The position numbers and the translations under genes were made by a program. Under the pieces are notes generated by a model, which was not told where the DNA came from, searched no databases, and saw nothing but the letters and a program-made list of their open reading frames with translations. A DNA stretch of 64,000 nucleotides from Opitutales bacterium (GTDB lineage Bacteria; Verrucomicrobiota; Verrucomicrobiia; Opitutales; UBA953): positions 84,914 through 148,913 of the forward strand of contig JAFSAO010000010.1 in assembly GCA_017440935.1 (NCBI GenBank), given 5' to 3'. Of this stretch, positions 45,406-53,991 are shown piece after piece (position 1 is the first letter of the stretch; every line of letters begins with the position of its first letter).

Positions 45406-46320
45406 ATGAAAAATAAATTCGTCTCCTCAATATTACTCGCATCCGCTATTACCCTCGCGGGAACAGCAATCGCCAATGCCGAAATGGTTTTTACCGGAAA
45501 TGCCGGATACTACAACGACGCGACCTATGGCGGAATCGTTTTCAAAATCGGATACGGAGGAACCGGCTCCGGAACTCTTGCAGAAGGCAAAACATGGACA
45601 ATAAGCAATAATGTGCTTATCGGCTGTTGTCCGAACAATTACCAACCTACCTTTTTGCATATTTATGGCACCGCAAATACGCAAAAAAATGTTTACGTTT
45701 CGGCTATTTCGCGTTCCGGACATTGCTACGTCGATGGCGGAACATGGAATTGCGGAGGGATGTTTCAGCTCGGGATGCAAACCATGGGAACCGTCACCTT
45801 GCGAAATAAGGGGACACTGACGATTGAAGACTCTTTTCGTCTTAATTACGGATCCAGCGTAACAGTTAACGACTCATCAGTTTTAAAACTCACACTCGAA
45901 AGCGACGGGACATTCGGAACCAACGGTGGAATTTACGTTTATTCCGACGCAGCGATTAATACAATAACTCTTGCAAAAGCAGATAATTTAGTCATCGAAA
46001 CAACCGAATATACCAACGCAGCAGATCAGTTTGTCTTAGAAAATTTTCTTGCGACAGACCAAAACATTAAGCCCAAATTGTCATCTCTTAGTTTTTCCGT
46101 CAACGGAAACACATTCACGGCAGACGATGAATCCGCCCTCAACCGACACCTCAGCGGAATCTCAGTCCTTGGTTACGAAAATTACGAAAAAAAATTTGTC
46201 GTAAACGCAGAAACGCAATCCGTCGCCCTGCATTTGTCAAAAATTCCGGAACCGTCGGCATTCGGTTTGCTTGCCGGACTCGGAGCACTCGCCTGCGTCG
46301 CTTCCCGCCGCCGCCGATAG
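45406..46320 (+). CDS. PEP-CTERM surface protein, beta-repeat type
   Basis: The 304-residue protein has a signal peptide (about 1-25) and a body with many short beta strands (GTLTIEDSFRLNYGSSVTVNDSS, VYSDAAINTITLA) suggesting a right-handed beta-helix of the kind seen in autotransporter-like adhesins. The tail IPEPSAFGLLAGLGAL, hydrophobic segment and SRRRR is the exosortase signal. Four cysteines lie in the middle third. No enzyme motif is seen. Codon use is more AT-rich than the neighbours and the octamer CGGGAACG is absent, hinting at separate ancestry. Confidence 0.8.
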   Translation: MKNKFVSSILLASAITLAGTAIANAEMVFTGNAGYYNDATYGGIVFKIGYGGTGSGTLAEGKTWTISNNVLIGCCPNNYQPTFLHIYGTANTQKNVYVSAISRSGHCYVDGGTWNCGGMFQLGMQTMGTVTLRNKGTLTIEDSFRLNYGSSVTVNDSSVLKLTLESDGTFGTNGGIYVYSDAAINTITLAKADNLVIETTEYTNAADQFVLENFLATDQNIKPKLSSLSFSVNGNTFTADDESALNRHLSGISVLGYENYEKKFVVNAETQSVALHLSKIPEPSAFGLLAGLGALACVASRRRR

Positions 46321-46346
46321 CCGATAGCCGAAACATTCGCTCTCTC

Positions 46347-46395
46347 AAAAAAAAGCCGGAACCCGAAAGTCAATTTCGGGTTCCGGCTTTTTTTT
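46347..46395. terminator. 22-bp perfect bidirectional terminator
   Basis: The stem is formed by 46347-46368 and its exact inverse at 46374-46395 around a five-base loop, with A and T runs built in. It separates the convergent PEP-CTERM and sufB genes and contains no octamer pair. Confidence 0.92.
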
Positions 46396-46406
46396 GAAAA
46401 CCGACT

Positions 46407-47840
46407 CTACGCGACGGAACCTTCCATCTCCATTTCGATGAGGCGCTTGAGTTCGACGGAATATTCCATCGGAAACTCTTTGACGAGGTCGTTCACGAAG
46501 CCGTTCACGGCGAGGCTCATCGCTTCGGATTCGGTTAGCCCGCGCTGTTGCATATAAAAAATCTGATCGGCGGAAACCTTGGAAACGCTGGCCTCGTGCT
46601 GTGTTTGCGAAGCATTCCCGTGAACGGTAATCGCCGGATACGTTCCCGTGGCGGAGTTCGTGTTGATGAGCAGCGTGTGACACTCACTGTTATTTTTACA
46701 CCCTTTGAGCGCTTTCGGCATCGAAACCAAACCGCGATAATTTGCACGCCCGTCGCCCGTGGAAACGGACTTGGAAATAATGTTCGACGTTGTTCCGTCT
46801 GCGAGGTGAATCATTTTCGCGCCGGTGTCCTGGACCTGCCCCGTGTGCGCAAGCGCAATTGAAAGCACTTCGCCGCGGGAACGCGCTCCTTTGAGCACGA
46901 CGGCGGGATATTTCATCGTCAAACGCGAACCGATATTGCAGTCAATCCAGCGAATTTCCGCGTCCTCCATCGCCATACCGCGTTGCGTAACGAGGTTGAA
47001 GACGTTGTCCGCCCAGTTTTGCACGGTGACGTATTGAATTTTCGCACCTTTGAGCGCAACGAGTTCGACCACGCCGGAGTGAAGTGTTGCGGAGCTGAAC
47101 TGCGGTGCCGTGCACCCTTCCATGTAAACGAGTTCCGCGCCTTCGTCCGCGATAATCAGCGTGCGCTCAAATTGCCCGGAATTTTCCGCATTGATACGAA
47201 AATACGCCTGTAACGGCTGCTTTACTTTTACGCCCTTGGGCACATAAATGAACGAGCCGCCGGAAAAACACGCGCTGTTGAGCGCAGAAAATTTACTGTC
47301 CGTCGTCGGAATTACTTTTCCGAACCACGGGCGAAAAATGTGTTCGTAGGTCGTAAGCCCTTCGAGCGGACCGACAAAAATCACGCCCTGCTTCGCCAAC
47401 TCGTCTTTCATGCGCGAATACGCTGATTCCGAGTCAAACTGCGCATCCACGCCCGCGAGGAATTTGCGTTCCTGCTCGGGAACGCCGAGACGCTCGAAGG
47501 TTTTTTTCACGTCGTCGGGCACTTCTTCCCACGAACGCGACGCCTGCGCGCTTTTTGCCAAATAATAGCGTATTTTTGAAAAATCAATCTCCTTAATCAG
47601 TTCCGGCGCCCAATGCACGGGCATCGGTTTTTCCTCAAAAATTTTCAGCGCTTCGTGGCGGAAATCCCGAATCCAATCAGGTTCTCCTTTCGCCTTTACG
47701 ATGTAATCGATAACGTCCCGATTTAAGCCAACTCCCGCGTCGAGCGCATAATTTTCCGCGTAGGAAAAATTCCCGGCATCGCGGTCGATATTGATCGCGT
47801 CCGGCGCAACAATGTTCTTTTTGGTTTCAGAATTTCCCAT
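46407..47840 (-). CDS. sufB: Fe-S cluster assembly scaffold protein SufB
   Basis: The 477-residue SufB has [33 protein letters not shown] near the N-terminus, then [48 protein letters not shown] and, at the C-terminus, [12 protein letters not shown] and [19 protein letters not shown] [22 protein letters not shown]. With SufC and SufD it builds Fe-S clusters. Neither sufC nor sufD is adjacent: the neighbours are a PEP-CTERM gene and a histone-like gene. The start is the ATG giving MGNSETKKN. Confidence 0.95.
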   Translation of the reverse strand: MGNSETKKNIVAPDAINIDRDAGNFSYAENYALDAGVGLNRDVIDYIVKAKGEPDWIRDFRHEALKIFEEKPMPVHWAPELIKEIDFSKIRYYLAKSAQASRSWEEVPDDVKKTFERLGVPEQERKFLAGVDAQFDSESAYSRMKDELAKQGVIFVGPLEGLTTYEHIFRPWFGKVIPTTDSKFSALNSACFSGGSFIYVPKGVKVKQPLQAYFRINAENSGQFERTLIIADEGAELVYMEGCTAPQFSSATLHSGVVELVALKGAKIQYVTVQNWADNVFNLVTQRGMAMEDAEIRWIDCNIGSRLTMKYPAVVLKGARSRGEVLSIALAHTGQVQDTGAKMIHLADGTTSNIISKSVSTGDGRANYRGLVSMPKALKGCKNNSECHTLLINTNSATGTYPAITVHGNASQTQHEASVSKVSADQIFYMQQRGLTESEAMSLAVNGFVNDLVKEFPMEYSVELKRLIEMEMEGSVA

Positions 47841-47929
47841 CGTCAAAAATCGAAGCGGCAACGCTATTAAGAACACCTCCCAAAAGCAAAGCCGAAATTT
47901 GACCGCCCCCGGAGGCGCGGGAATGTAAA

Positions 47930-48012
47930 AGTTGAGAGTTTTTAGCTCCGAGCATCAGGCATCGAGCAAAATCTTTGAAGTGCTCATTTGATACCTGATG
48001 CTTTGTGTTCGG
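47930..48012. repeat. Heptamer-type arms with hairpin core (GCATCAG type)
   Basis: Left units GAGCATC, AGGCATC, GAGCAAA and right inverse units TTGATAC, CTGATGC flank the core AAAATCTTTGAAG, also seen at 14120-14132. It fills the gap between the histone-like gene and sufB. Confidence 0.6.
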
Positions 48013-48040
48013 AGCCAAAGGCTCTCAGCCGTCAACGAAA

Positions 48041-48670
48041 TCAGCGGCGCTTCGCGGAAGACTTTTTCTGTGCCGCGATTTTTTTCGGAACCGCAGATTT
48101 TTTCGCGGGAACCGCCTTCTTCACGGGAACGGGCTTTTTAACCGAAGCCGCTTTCTTGGCAGACACCGCTTTTTTCGCGGGAACAGGCTTCTTTGCCGCA
48201 ACTTTTTTCACCGGCTTGGCAACCTTTGCGGAAACGGGCGTTTTCTTTGTAGCCGGTTTCGCCGCAGGCGCGGTTTTTTTCGCAGGTTTTGCCGTCTTTG
48301 CGGGCGCGGCTGCGCGCTTTTTCGGTGTCGGCATTCCCACGGGGCGAATTCCCAGCTTCGGAGCGCTTTCAAGCAAAGTCCGAATGATGCGGGCGATGCT
48401 CTGCCCCGACTGATTCGACGCGCGAAAGAGGCTCGTATAAAGTTCGTCGGAAAGGCGGAATGAAATTTGCGTTTTCTTTTCCTGAGCGCCTTTTTTTTGC
48501 GCCACGGCAGCCGCCTTGTCCACAGCGGCACGCAGAAGTTCGCTCATCGAGGAAAAACCGCTTTTTTTGCGGTAGACTCGCGTCGCCGCCAAAAGCGTTT
48601 CCGGAAGCGTTACGCAAAGAAGGCGGTTTTTGGATACTTTTTTCGTTGCAGGGGTTTTCTTTGTCTTCAT
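48041..48670 (-). CDS. Double ribbon-helix-helix protein with histone-H1-like tail
   Basis: The 209-residue protein has two segments with RHH character: RLLCVTLPETLLAATRVYRK... (about 15-55) and TQISFRLSDELYTSLFRAS...SIARIIRTLLESA (about 67-104). A long Lys/Ala/Pro tail follows (about 113-209) of repeated KKAVPAKK/KKPVPVKK units ending SSAKRR. Such tails are known from eukaryotic H1 and bacterial H1-like proteins (AlgP, Hc1). The RHH part likely binds DNA as an intramolecular pair; the tail should bind DNA non-specifically. A nucleoid-associated or chromatin-like role is inference. Confidence 0.75.
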   Translation of the reverse strand: MKTKKTPATKKVSKNRLLCVTLPETLLAATRVYRKKSGFSSMSELLRAAVDKAAAVAQKKGAQEKKTQISFRLSDELYTSLFRASNQSGQSIARIIRTLLESAPKLGIRPVGMPTPKKRAAAPAKTAKPAKKTAPAAKPATKKTPVSAKVAKPVKKVAAKKPVPAKKAVSAKKAASVKKPVPVKKAVPAKKSAVPKKIAAQKKSSAKRR

Positions 48671-48749
48671 CGGAGATAAATACTGACAAAGGGTTACGCG
48701 CTACGCAAAACATTTCTCCCCAAATGTAATTTATTTTTAAATACCGCAA

Positions 48750-48822
48750 ATAATGGATAGTGGATGGCGGATAATTTTTAAGTAACTATCCATTACCCAT
48801 TATCAACTATCAATTAACACCT
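48750..48822. repeat. Inverted heptamer arms (ATGGATA type)
   Basis: Left units ATGGATA, GTGGATG, GCGGATA; right inverse units CTATCCA, TTACCCA, TTATCAA, CTATCAA. The spacer is about 15 bases. The remaining gap to 48882 has no gene. Confidence 0.7.
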
Positions 48823-48881
48823 CTCCATTAATAAAATTGCCTTTAAGCGCGGGGGATTAATTCTTAAACTGTGCAGATTTT

Positions 48882-50222
48882 ATGGATACCGTTATCATCA
48901 CCGGAGCAAGCGGAGAGCCTGCCGTGAGCATCGCTCGGCGCCTCTGCAGCATCGGCATTCGCGTCTACGCGCTCGCGGGAACGATTCCCGAAACCTCTCT
49001 CGGCGCGGACGAATTTGTTCCCGTCCCCTGCGATCCGACCTCGCCGGACGCCGTTATTTCCGCCGTTCAATCCGTTTTGGAAAAAGAAAAACACGTCATC
49101 GGCATCATCCTCGCCGGTCAATATCTTTCCGAAGAAAATTTTGAAGCCGTTTCGCCGGAAGAAATTCGCCTCGCACTCAACGCCCAAGTCATCGCGCCGC
49201 TTTGCGCCGTGCGCCTCGCCCTTCCGTCGCTGATTTCCGGACGCGGACACGTCGTCGTCGTCTCGCCGGGCGCGGGAACGACCTCCGGTCGCGCGCTCAA
49301 CGCCGTCGCCGATGCCGCAACGCGCGCTTTCGCGGGAACGCTGTTCGCCGAACTTCGCGATACCGGCGTAAAAACCTGCCACATCCTTTTACAAAACAAC
49401 GAAGGAGCGCCTGATCCTGCGGCGCGCTTCACCACGGCGCCGCAAAGCCGCATCCACGCGGAAGTCGTTGCCGATTCCGTCGAAACCGTTTTCCGCCTCC
49501 GCGAAAACAACGCGCTCACGCAAATGATTCTGCGTCCGCAAGCCACACGCGAAACGCCGCGCATTCCCATTTCCTCAGAGCCGAAAATCCGCGCGCTACA
49601 AGTCGTGCAACTTCCGCCGAAGAAAAATTTCCCGCCGGAAGGAGAACCGATTCCCACGCCCGCCTATCGCCGCCCGGATTACGCTCCCGCGAAAAATGAA
49701 CGCGGGAACACGGAAACCGACGACGACGGATTCTCCGACGACTATGTCGACCCGGAACTTCGTTATTTGGTAAAATCGACGACTCAGGTCCGTCAGCAAC
49801 AAACGCAAAAGCAGAAAAAAATCCCCAAACCGCCCAAGCACCCGCCAAAAGTCAAGTCTCCCGCAGACGTTCCCGCGCCCAAGGGAAACTCACCGAAAAC
49901 ACAACCGGAACCGAACTCTCAACCCGGCGGAAAAAACGGCAAGCAAAACCGGAATCGTATCCGAGACCCAAAAATGCGCAACGCCGCCGACTCCGCTCGC
50001 ATGAACAAACCGAAACTCGCCGAGCCGACGGCTCAGCCGATGCCTTTTCAATCGGAAAAACACTCCGATACCCCAAGCAATGCGCCGCAAGCGCACGCTG
50101 CCCGCCCGAAGCGAAAACGCACGCCGCGCGTTTCTGCGAACAACAAGGGAAAAGAGGCTAAGAAAGAAACGTCTTCTTCGCAGTCAAATGCAACCGACAA
50201 CGCCTCTAACGCGCCGAAATAA
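48882..50222 (+). CDS. SDR-like Rossmann protein lacking YxxxK, with long basic disordered tail
   Basis: Residues 1-240 of 446 resemble a short-chain dehydrogenase/reductase: VIITGASGEPAVSIARRL, NAQVIAPLCAVRLALPSLISGRGHVVVVSP and DAATRAFAGTLFAELRDTGV. The Tyr-x-x-x-Lys active site is not where it should be (NAVADAATRAF), and the glycine motif is altered, so catalysis is doubtful. Residues 250-446 are a Pro/Lys/Asn/Gln-rich low-complexity tail with many basic residues. The domain may serve as a structural or NAD(P)-sensing scaffold; the tail could bind nucleic acid. No operon partner. Confidence 0.7.
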   Translation: MDTVIITGASGEPAVSIARRLCSIGIRVYALAGTIPETSLGADEFVPVPCDPTSPDAVISAVQSVLEKEKHVIGIILAGQYLSEENFEAVSPEEIRLALNAQVIAPLCAVRLALPSLISGRGHVVVVSPGAGTTSGRALNAVADAATRAFAGTLFAELRDTGVKTCHILLQNNEGAPDPAARFTTAPQSRIHAEVVADSVETVFRLRENNALTQMILRPQATRETPRIPISSEPKIRALQVVQLPPKKNFPPEGEPIPTPAYRRPDYAPAKNERGNTETDDDGFSDDYVDPELRYLVKSTTQVRQQQTQKQKKIPKPPKHPPKVKSPADVPAPKGNSPKTQPEPNSQPGGKNGKQNRNRIRDPKMRNAADSARMNKPKLAEPTAQPMPFQSEKHSDTPSNAPQAHAARPKRKRTPRVSANNKGKEAKKETSSSQSNATDNASNAPK

Positions 50223-50261
50223 ATTCGCCCGTCAGGAAGGATATCGCCGACATCGTTCGAT

Positions 50262-51281
50262 TTACGAAATCAAAAAACCGTTCCGGAAAGGATCTTCGGA
50301 TTCCCGAAAAAACTCGCAACAGGCAGTCACGAACGGCACGCCGGAAACCTCGGGAATAACCGTCGGAAACGTATCGATATTTTGACCCGGGAAGATGCGT
50401 CCTTTAAAACGTGTCCCGAGGAGGGATTCCGAGATAAATTCCTCCCCGAAATCCAGCTCGCGGAAATGATGCATTAGTGTCATCAAAGCAGATGTTCCCG
50501 AACCGCACGGGCTGCGGTCCATTTGCCCGTCGCCGAACACCACGGTATCGCGCAAACGGCGCGGATGCCCTTCCGTGCGCTGCCAAAACACGGAAAGCGC
50601 GATTTCACGAGAAGACGGATTTGTCAGATGCGCAACACGCACCGCGCGATTGGCGGCAGCACGCAAGCGCATTCCCAAATCAATGTAAAATTCCTTTCCG
50701 TGCGATTTTAGGGAAAGGGGTTCTTCGAACGGATATTCGGCACAAACAAAAAAATTCCCCGCGAAAACGATATAAGCGGGAACGGTTCCGATGCCCTCCA
50801 CGTCAAGAAGAACGGCTTCGGGCGTAAACACGAACGAGGGAACATTTCTCACGGAAACGGTATTTAGCTTGCCGTCGTCTCCGAAGTGAAGCTCGGCTTC
50901 AATACGTCCGCAAACGGCATCAAAAACGACCTTTCCCGGGCTACGCAAGGGCATTCCGCACTCAGCGACAACCCGAGCCGAACAAATGGTCCCGTGAATA
51001 CACATGTCCAGATAGCCGCCGGAGTTCATATACAGAATACCGACATCCGCATCCGGAGTCGCCGGGCGCATAAGTACGCTCCCGAACATTGCCTTGTGTC
51101 CCCTCGGCTCCTGCATGAGGAAGCGACGAATGTCATCAAACTCACGCTTCATGCAATCCAAGCGTTCCCGCATCGTATCTCCGGGCAAATCATGAAGTGC
51201 CCCAAAAAGCACGCGGCACGGCTCTCCCGCCACGTGTAAGTCAATGGTTTTAACAGAGGTTGTGTTACGGGGAATTGGCAT
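50262..51281 (-). CDS. Proline racemase / hydroxyproline epimerase family protein
   Basis: The 339-residue protein belongs to the proline racemase family. It begins TIDLHVAGEPCRV; the first catalytic Cys lies in MNSGGYLDMCIHG and the second in DRSPCGSGTSA. Both thiols are present, so racemase or 4-hydroxyproline 2-epimerase is more likely than the dehydratase branch, which has Thr in one site. MCIHG differs from the usual MCGHG by Ile for Gly. Its ATG overlaps the stop of the upstream DMT transporter (TAATG), so the two are translationally coupled; together they may handle proline-like amino acids. Confidence 0.88.
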   Translation of the reverse strand: MPIPRNTTSVKTIDLHVAGEPCRVLFGALHDLPGDTMRERLDCMKREFDDIRRFLMQEPRGHKAMFGSVLMRPATPDADVGILYMNSGGYLDMCIHGTICSARVVAECGMPLRSPGKVVFDAVCGRIEAELHFGDDGKLNTVSVRNVPSFVFTPEAVLLDVEGIGTVPAYIVFAGNFFVCAEYPFEEPLSLKSHGKEFYIDLGMRLRAAANRAVRVAHLTNPSSREIALSVFWQRTEGHPRRLRDTVVFGDGQMDRSPCGSGTSALMTLMHHFRELDFGEEFISESLLGTRFKGRIFPGQNIDTFPTVIPEVSGVPFVTACCEFFRESEDPFRNGFLIS

Positions 51282-52141
51282 TACGAAAGCCTATTTTCGG
51301 ATTTTCGGGCTGTAAAGCAGGTTTGTATCGCCGAAGCAATAAGCACCAAAACGAAACCGATTCCCTGCAAAAACGAAACCGTTTCACCATAAAAAAAGCA
51401 TCCTACGCCAACCGCAACGACAGGCTCCAAATAGGAAACCGTGCCGAACTGTACGGCGGGAAGTTTTCTTATCGCATAAGCGACCAGTAATAATACGACA
51501 AAACCGTGAACGACTCCGATTGCAATAAGCCACGCCCACGCCGATAATGCATTCGGGAACGCAGTTTCACACAAAAACAAAGGGGGAAGCAAAATCGCAC
51601 CGCCTCCGACGAATTGCCAAAACGTGCGCCGAGACAACGTAACGCTTGCCGAAATTTTCCGGTTTAAGAAAATATAAATCGCGTAAAAAAAACCGGAACA
51701 CAATCCGTAGCCCATTCCGCAGAGATCAGCATCGCCCGGCATACCCGGCGCAAGCGACACAAGAACAATTCCGAAAACCGAAACCGTAATAAGACATAAA
51801 TCGCGCAAGGGCGGCATTCTCCGACTTAACACGGATTCGCCCGCAACGGCAAAAATCGGCCCCGTATAAAGCAACAGTGCCGCGATTCCGGCGGGAACAC
51901 TCTTTATCGCCAAAAAATAAAACAGAATACAAAGACCGATACTTGCTCCGGAACCGAACGCTTTCGAAGAAAATCGAAAACTTCGCCGAACGATACACAG
52001 CATTAAAGATGCCCCGACAAAAAAACGCGCGAACGAGCAAAGCTGCGCACTGCAATCGCTTTCCCTTACAAAAATACAAAGCCCGCCCATAAGAATCGCC
52101 GAAAGGATTGCGGCAATAACTGCCTTCAAATGAGAAGTCAT
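51281..52141 (-). CDS. DMT-superfamily (EamA) transporter
   Basis: The 286-residue inner-membrane protein has ten membrane segments in two EamA repeats. VIAAILSAILMGGLCIFVRES starts repeat one; repeat two begins near residue 150. A KLPAVQFGTVSYLEPVVAVGVGCFFYGE segment near 233 is typical. DMT/EamA proteins usually export amino acids, metabolites or nucleotide precursors. The start is the ATG before TSHLKAV, with a farther in-frame ATG 22 codons upstream as alternative. Coupled to the proline-racemase gene downstream. Confidence 0.85.
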   Translation of the reverse strand: MTSHLKAVIAAILSAILMGGLCIFVRESDCSAQLCSFARFFVGASLMLCIVRRSFRFSSKAFGSGASIGLCILFYFLAIKSVPAGIAALLLYTGPIFAVAGESVLSRRMPPLRDLCLITVSVFGIVLVSLAPGMPGDADLCGMGYGLCSGFFYAIYIFLNRKISASVTLSRRTFWQFVGGGAILLPPLFLCETAFPNALSAWAWLIAIGVVHGFVVLLLVAYAIRKLPAVQFGTVSYLEPVVAVGVGCFFYGETVSFLQGIGFVLVLIASAIQTCFTARKSENRLS

Positions 52142-52452
52142 TTCTTCGGAAACATTAAAAACATTACTTAAACCTCGCGCCCGCTCGAACTTCGGGGCGG
52201 ACATCAACGCCTTTCGGGGACAGCATCAAAATATCAGAGCGGCTAAAAGGAGAGATTTTCACACGGAAGATAAGAACAAATTACGTTTGAGCCCGCAAAC
52301 GCTATTTCTCTTTACAAAGACTCATGCGTGTTTTTTGAATCATTTCCTCGGCGCGAAAAATCGTTTCGGCAGCACAAGAAAAATCCGCTTGCCTCTCCCT
52401 GCGAAAAATGGTTTTCTGCTTGTTCCAATTTAACAATTAAACATAGACAATT
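52142..52452. other. Intergenic region upstream of rpmH
   Basis: About 310 bases without a credible gene. The last 60 bases are AT-rich and should hold the rpmH promoter (a TTGTTC near 52418 is a weak -35 candidate). No DnaA-box cluster is seen, so there is no evidence that the origin lies here. Confidence 0.5.
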
Positions 52453-52587
52453 ATGCAACCGACCTATCGTCCTTCCAAAGTTTGCCGCGCGCGCAAGTGC
52501 GGTTTCCGTGCTCGTATGAAGACCCGCGGCGGCCGCAAGGTCATCGCCAACCGTCGCGCGCAGGGGCGCAAGCGCCTCGCCGACTAA
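52453..52587 (+). CDS. rpmH: 50S ribosomal protein L34
   Basis: The 44-residue product begins [18 protein letters not shown] and continues [20 protein letters not shown]. This is the L34 sequence pattern (TYRPS, then GFRARMxTxxGRxVIxxRRxxGRKRL), with two Cys in the CRARKC stretch. L34 is a highly basic large-subunit protein. It opens the conserved rpmH-rnpA-yidD order. The short ORF is preceded by AT-rich DNA with no clear SD. Confidence 0.97.
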   Translation: MQPTYRPSKVCRARKCGFRARMKTRGGRKVIANRRAQGRKRLAD

Positions 52588-52609
52588 TTCCGGCTTTCTT
52601 TTGCGCGGG

Positions 52610-53002
52610 ATGCGTTTCCCCGCAACACAACGTCTTCGGCGTCAGGCCGATTTCTCCCGCTTACGGGAACAAGGCTCGCGGTTCAACTGCGGGCCTTTTG
52701 TCGTAAACGCCGCGCCGCCCGCTTCCGCAACGGAACCCGCGCAAAATTTCGCACGTTTCGCCGTTATCGCTTCAAAAAAAATGGTGAGCAATCGCGCCGT
52801 GCACCGCAACTACGCCAAGCGCATTTTTCGGGAAATTTTCCGGAAAAACCAAACGGCGTTCCCGCCCGGCTGGGACATTATCGTCATCGCACGACGCGGC
52901 TTTGAGAAATTGCCGTTTGAGCAACTCGAAGCGCGTTTCCGCGAAGCCGCACGGCGGATTTTGTCGCACACGGAGAAAAAGGCTCGGGAAGCGCAAAAAT
53001 GA
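52610..53002 (+). CDS. rnpA: Ribonuclease P protein component
   Basis: The 130-residue basic protein assists RNase P RNA in maturing tRNA 5' ends. It begins RFPATQRLRRQADFSRLREQGSR and holds the RNR-like motif in NRAVHRNYAKRIFREIFR near residues 62-79, then IIVIARRGFEKLPFEQLE. The start is the ATG 22 bases after rpmH; a TTG three codons upstream is an alternative. The stop overlaps the next gene by four bases (ATGA). Confidence 0.93.
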   Translation: MRFPATQRLRRQADFSRLREQGSRFNCGPFVVNAAPPASATEPAQNFARFAVIASKKMVSNRAVHRNYAKRIFREIFRKNQTAFPPGWDIIVIARRGFEKLPFEQLEARFREAARRILSHTEKKAREAQK

Positions 53003-53991
53003 AATTTCGGGGTTCGGAAATTTTAAAGCGCCCGGGCGTTTTTGCGGGACTCGCAATCATCGCCGTTTACCGAAAAATCATTTCGCCGGCGCTACACGCC
53101 GTATTCGGCGGAAACGGATTTTGCCGCTTTTCTCCGACCTGCTCGGAATACGCACGACAAGCGCTGATTCGGCACGGATTTTTCACGGGAACGCTTTTGG
53201 CGGCATGGCGAATTTTGCGTTGCAATCCGATGTCCGCCGGCGGTCCGGATCCCGTTCCCGCGCAAAGCGAACCGCTTTTTCGCCGCCCGCGCATCGGGCT
53301 TTTCGGCGGAAGTTTCGACCCCGTGCACAACGCGCATCTGGCGTTGGCGAAAGCCGCGCAGAAAACGCTGAAACTCGACCGCCTGATTTTCGTTCCCGCC
53401 GCGCAGTCTCCGCTGAAAAACGCCGCGCCGGGCGCGCCGGAAAAACTCCGCCTCGCAATGCTCGAAAGCGCAGTTCGCGAAATTCCGAACGCGGAAATTT
53501 CAACTTGGGAAATGGAGCAAGGCGGGAAAAGTTGGTCCATTCTCACGGTGGAACATTTTGAAGACGCGTTCCCGCGTGCGGAATTTTTCTGGATTTTCGG
53601 CGCGGACCAACTCTCCGCCCTCGACAAATGGCGCGATGCCGAGCGCCTTTGCCGGAAAGTAAAATTCGGTGTCATGTGCCGCGATGCCGACACGCTTCCC
53701 GCCGTTCCCGCACCGCTCCGCGGACTCGCCCGCATCGTCCCGATTCCGCTCCCGCGCATCAATTTGTCCTCTACGGAAATCCGCAAAAAAATCTCTGCAG
53801 GAGAATTTGACAAACTCCGCGATTGCGTGCCGCAACGCGTTTTAACTATCATTCAAAATCACCAACTTTACAGCTGTCATGCCGACCACAAAGAAAACAA
53901 CCGCAACGAAAAAAACGACCTCGACGAAGCGCGCCGCCGCCAAATCGAAGACGACAAAAACTACCGCGAGCCGTGCTGGCACGACCGCTAA
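52999..53991 (+). CDS. YidD-NadD fusion protein
   Basis: A single uninterrupted 330-residue frame contains two proteins normally separate. Residues 1-88 are YidD, the membrane-insertion efficiency factor (GNGFCRFSPTCSEYARQALIRHG, LLAAWRILRCNPMSAGGPDPVP). Residues 97-290 are nicotinate-nucleotide adenylyltransferase NadD (PRIGLFGGSFDPVHNAHLALA, FVPAAQSPLK, FIFGADQ-like FWIFGADQLSALDKW, LSSTEIRKKI). NadD makes deamido-NAD. The fusion would place NadD at the membrane via YidD's amphipathic N-terminus (inference). The last 38 residues beyond the natural NadD end (VLTIIQNHQLYS) are encoded in the overlap with rsfS. Confidence 0.88.
   Translation: MKFRGSEILKRPGVFAGLAIIAVYRKIISPALHAVFGGNGFCRFSPTCSEYARQALIRHGFFTGTLLAAWRILRCNPMSAGGPDPVPAQSEPLFRRPRIGLFGGSFDPVHNAHLALAKAAQKTLKLDRLIFVPAAQSPLKNAAPGAPEKLRLAMLESAVREIPNAEISTWEMEQGGKSWSILTVEHFEDAFPRAEFFWIFGADQLSALDKWRDAERLCRKVKFGVMCRDADTLPAVPAPLRGLARIVPIPLPRINLSSTEIRKKISAGEFDKLRDCVPQRVLTIIQNHQLYSCHADHKENNRNEKNDLDEARRRQIEDDKNYREPCWHDR

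Noticed and set aside
52142..52452. Chromosome origin near rpmH
   Set aside because: No dnaA or dnaN gene and no cluster of TTATCCACA-like boxes, so gene order alone is not enough.
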